From Sphingomonas lycopersici (GTDB lineage: Bacteria; Pseudomonadota; Alphaproteobacteria; Sphingomonadales; Sphingomonadaceae): DNA of 64,000 nucleotides. The position numbers and the translations under genes are program-made. Positions 61,529 through 64,000 of this stretch are shown here, one piece after another. Every line of letters starts with the position of its first letter. The stretch's first letter is position 1. Where the stretch lies: positions 248,001 through 312,000 of the forward strand of contig NZ_JANFAU010000004.1 in NCBI RefSeq assembly GCF_026130605.1, read 5' to 3'. Under the pieces are notes generated by a model. The model was not told the DNA's origin. It searched no databases and saw only the letters and a program-made list of their open reading frames with translations.

Positions 61529-63478
61529 TCAGTTGGCCGACCGGAAGCCGATCCGGGCATGGGTGCCATCGCAGAAGGGCTTGCTCGCGCTTCCCCCGCA
61601 GCGACAGAGCCTGGTGCTCCGTACGCTCGTGATCCGCCGACCGGTGCCACTGGTGATTTCCAGATTCCCTTCCACCTGCAATGGACCGTCTGTCTGTGGC
61701 GTCACCGACAGCGGGCCGTCACGCACGGCGAGGATCGGGGAATCCTCGCTCGGCGGTTCGCCGGTGGCCGTGAATCCGATCCGGACATGCGAACCATCGC
61801 AGAACGGCTTGTTGGCCGACGCGCCGCACCGGCACAATGTGGCGCGGAACCCGGCTTCCTTCCCGTCGATCTTGAGGAATGCACGAACCGCATAGGGTCC
61901 ATTCTCGCGCAGCGACAAGAGGTTGACGGGCGGCGCCGTCTCGTTGTGGCCATCCTTGCGTCGGTAGCTGAGCGCGCCTGACGCGCACTGCCGAATTGTC
62001 CCGCTGAGCAGTTCCGGCTCGGTCGTATCGGCGTTGATCCAGGAACCCTTCATATTGGCGAGAAAGGTAGCGGGCGCCTGCGTCACGCAAAAGCGGGCGT
62101 GAATGCAGCGCTGCTCGTCGAACATGATCGTGAGATTTTCACCCTCGACCACCTCAATGCCCTGATCGGTCTTGATGGCAGGCGGAGCAACTGGAGCCGA
62201 CGGTGGCGTCACCGGGGCGGTCAACGTTTTTGGCGCGGGCGCATCGCGAAGACGCGCGGTCAGATTGTGCAGTACCTTCGCCGCCTGGAGACAGCGAGGG
62301 TCGGACTGATCGATGCTTTCCGCAGCTGCACCTAATTCCTCCATTCGCTCCAGATAGTAGCGCCGCGCGCTCGCCCCCGGTGGAAACGAGGCGGTATCTC
62401 GCAGGGCTGTAAACGAGACCCCGGCATTGCAGTGCGGATTGGACGGTCCCGCCGGCAGCCGGGCGGCGCGCTCCGCCAGCACGGTGAGCGCCTGCATCAG
62501 GCCGACGGCCGTGCCGACGTACAGGAGCTTGTCATCATCGCTCGAGGGCAGCGCATAAACCTCGGCGAGCAGCCGCAACATCAAGGCATAAGCGGCGTTC
62601 GCAAGGTCAATCGTCGCCATCGCGTCCGCGTTTTCGATCCAGACACGGCCTTCGGGCTGCGGCGGGCGGCGCAGAACGGGATTCACTGCGGCGGGATGCG
62701 CCGCGACGAAGCCCGGGTTTTTGCTCTTGAGCGCCTTGAACTCCTCGCGGATGGCGGTGAAGCGCTGGAAGTGCGAATTGTCACGATCGGCAGGCGCGCC
62801 CTCACCCTCGATGATGATGGTCTCGATCGCGGACAGGGCGCTTTCAAGATGGGTCACCGGCTTTGCGCCAACCAGACGGCTTTCAGCCTGGCTCAGTTGG
62901 AGCGCGGGATCGCCACAAAACACCGCCTCTTCGCCGATTTGCTCGACGAATTGCCGCAGATTGGCGCTGATCTCTTCGTAGAATTCGCCGACCGTTCGAT
63001 AATCGTATCCGGTTGGCGTAAGCCGCAGGCCGGGAATTGCCCGCGTCAGGCCAGCGGGGCCTTCGAAGCCTTCGCCATCGGGTTCATGCGATCCTTCCGG
63101 CCGTTCCAGATAAACGAAATGCTGGATCACTGCCTCGTTGAACGGCGCCAGCCTGACGACCAGGCCCGCCGGGAGGTAGCCGGGGTCGAGCGGAAAATTC
63201 GCGCGCCCGAAGTGAGGCGCCCCGCCGAGCGCCGCGGTGATGTTCCACACCGCGACCAGATGGCTCATCTCGTCGACCGCCACACCAAGGATCATGCGGC
63301 GCCATCGCGCGACCGCCGCGGCTTCTTCCGCGGTAAGCCCCTCGCCTTCGCCATCGCGCAGGCTGAATGCGGCATAAAGATAGGTGCACATCAGGCAATG
63401 CTCGATCTCTGCCGCTTCGTAGAGCGCGTGCATGATCTTTTCCCGGCTCACCGCCGGGACCGGGTTATCCTGGGACAT
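61529..63478 (-). CDS. Ferritin-like protein fused to a ferredoxin-like and two CDGSH domains
   Basis: Protein of 649 residues. Residues 1-250 are a ferritin-like domain of the iminophenyl-pyruvate dimer synthase (VioB-related) type with EIEH (about 24-27) and DEMSH (69-73) as metal ligands. A helical region (285-410) follows. Residues 445-510 are a short Fer4-like module (Cys458, Cys464, Cys498). Two CDGSH iron-sulphur domains end it (Cys549, Cys551, Cys560, His564; Cys625, Cys627, Cys636, His640). Role unknown; a redox or oxygenase function is plausible. Confidence 0.85.
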   Translation of the reverse strand: MSQDNPVPAVSREKIMHALYEAAEIEHCLMCTYLYAAFSLRDGEGEGLTAEEAAAVARWRRMILGVAVDEMSHLVAVWNITAALGGAPHFGRANFPLDPGYLPAGLVVRLAPFNEAVIQHFVYLERPEGSHEPDGEGFEGPAGLTRAIPGLRLTPTGYDYRTVGEFYEEISANLRQFVEQIGEEAVFCGDPALQLSQAESRLVGAKPVTHLESALSAIETIIIEGEGAPADRDNSHFQRFTAIREEFKALKSKNPGFVAAHPAAVNPVLRRPPQPEGRVWIENADAMATIDLANAAYALMLRLLAEVYALPSSDDDKLLYVGTAVGLMQALTVLAERAARLPAGPSNPHCNAGVSFTALRDTASFPPGASARRYYLERMEELGAAAESIDQSDPRCLQAAKVLHNLTARLRDAPAPKTLTAPVTPPSAPVAPPAIKTDQGIEVVEGENLTIMFDEQRCIHARFCVTQAPATFLANMKGSWINADTTEPELLSGTIRQCASGALSYRRKDGHNETAPPVNLLSLRENGPYAVRAFLKIDGKEAGFRATLCRCGASANKPFCDGSHVRIGFTATGEPPSEDSPILAVRDGPLSVTPQTDGPLQVEGNLEITSGTGRRITSVRSTRLCRCGGSASKPFCDGTHARIGFRSAN

Positions 63479-63527
63479 TATTCTTCCTCCTCGGAAGGAT
63501 CGCCGCGCGATCGGCGGCGCAACAATG

Positions 63528-64000
63528 CTATTTCGCGTTGGCGGCTTCTTCGATCATCGCCGCGACCTCGGCCGGATGTGAAACCATTACCGCGTGCGAC
63601 GCGCCGGCAATGGCCACCGTGTCGCGCGCGCCGGCGCGCTCTGCCATGAACTTCATGACGGCGGCAGGAATGTTGCGGTCGGCGGTTCCGTAGATCGAAT
63701 ATGTCGGCAGCGCTTTCCAACTGGCGACGCGCGAAGGTTCAGCCAATGCCGAGAGTGCAATGGGTCGCTGGCTGGTCGCCATCAGCGCGGCCCTGCTGGG
63801 GGGAACATCCGCGGCAAATTGCGCCCGAAACTTCTCGGGCTGGATGTACAGGTCCTTGTCGCCTCCGGGCAGTGCCACGCTCGTCAAGCTTGATTCCAGC
63901 GTGCTCCCGGGGAACTTGCCCGAGAGCGACGAGCTGGATTCGCCGACGTCGGGCGCAAAGGCCGCGACATAGACCAGCGCGGTCACGTTCCCATTGCCCG
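63528..64000 (-). CDS. Alpha/beta hydrolase, 5' end outside the window
   Basis: Only the C-terminal part is present (about 155 residues). Recognisable are VTALVYVAAFAPDVGES, the insertion with DKDLYIQPEKFRAQFAADVP, LPTYSIYGTADRNIPAA (acid region) and GASHAVMVSHPAEVA with the catalytic His. This matches the EstC/salicylate-esterase-like alpha/beta hydrolases. The nucleophile lies beyond base 64000. Confidence 0.85.
   Translation of the reverse strand, partial: GNGNVTALVYVAAFAPDVGESSSSLSGKFPGSTLESSLTSVALPGGDKDLYIQPEKFRAQFAADVPPSRAALMATSQRPIALSALAEPSRVASWKALPTYSIYGTADRNIPAAVMKFMAERAGARDTVAIAGASHAVMVSHPAEVAAMIEEAANAK

Noticed and set aside
1-64000. CRISPR arrays, tRNA or rRNA genes, insertion sequences
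   Set aside because: No regular repeat-spacer pattern, no cloverleaf-like or rRNA sequence and no transposase were recognised by eye.

Overview
The window reads as a high-GC alphaproteobacterial chromosome or large replicon, most likely a sphingomonad (Sphingomonas/Sphingobium/Sphingopyxis/Novosphingobium group). The clues are the TonB-dependent receptors, a lasso-peptide locus with an AtxE2-type isopeptidase, a Trb-type conjugation module of the kind common in sphingomonad and rhizobial elements, and an aromatic-catabolism cluster. No rRNA, tRNA, integrase or CRISPR array was recognised.

Region 1 (1-7035) is a compact lasso-peptide locus. On the + strand a TonB-dependent receptor (cut by the window edge) is translationally coupled to an S9-type lasso isopeptidase. 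Convergent to them, on the - strand, are a 45-residue precursor (6674-6811), a fused RRE/cysteine-protease B protein and an asparagine-synthetase-like cyclase C. The precursor predicts a 25-residue core with a Gly1-Asp9 ring. No ABC exporter is present. The expected logic is that A, B and C make and thread the peptide, while the receptor re-imports it and the isopeptidase opens it.

Region 2 (7036-44561) is the backbone of an integrative conjugative element. It holds trbBCDEJKLFGI plus a DUF2274 gene, copG, traG, a DUF3363 relaxase, a lytic transglycosylase, a TraF-type S26 peptidase, DUF2840, repA, an AlpA-like HTH, DUF2285, three DUF736 genes, HU, DUF2493, MucR-like, ParB, DUF6771, DUF2958 and ArdC. 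Two candidate defence loci sit in it. One is a large gene inserted backwards between copG and trbB (17042-19873) that encodes HEPN-like, STAND/NB-ARC, TPR and two cold-shock domains. The other is an AAA-ATPase/subtilase pair of the IetAS type (32968-36463). At least three element genes (DUF2285, parB and a four-Cys protein) carry single-base frameshifts.

Region 3 (44783-64000) holds a catalase, a decayed alpha/beta hydrolase and a largely co-directional catabolic cluster. The cluster contains two MBL-fold hydrolases, an acetoacetate-CoA-ligase-like enzyme, a TonB-dependent receptor, a Rieske oxygenase, an FAH-family hydrolase, a VOC extradiol-type dioxygenase, a flavin monooxygenase, a TetR regulator, alpha/beta hydrolases and a ferritin-like/CDGSH fusion. 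Three copies of an AT-flanked palindrome precede three of the transcription units and are the likely sites of the TetR protein. Together the genes suggest uptake, O-demethylation or hydroxylation, ring cleavage and C-C bond hydrolysis of an aromatic compound that cannot be named from sequence alone.
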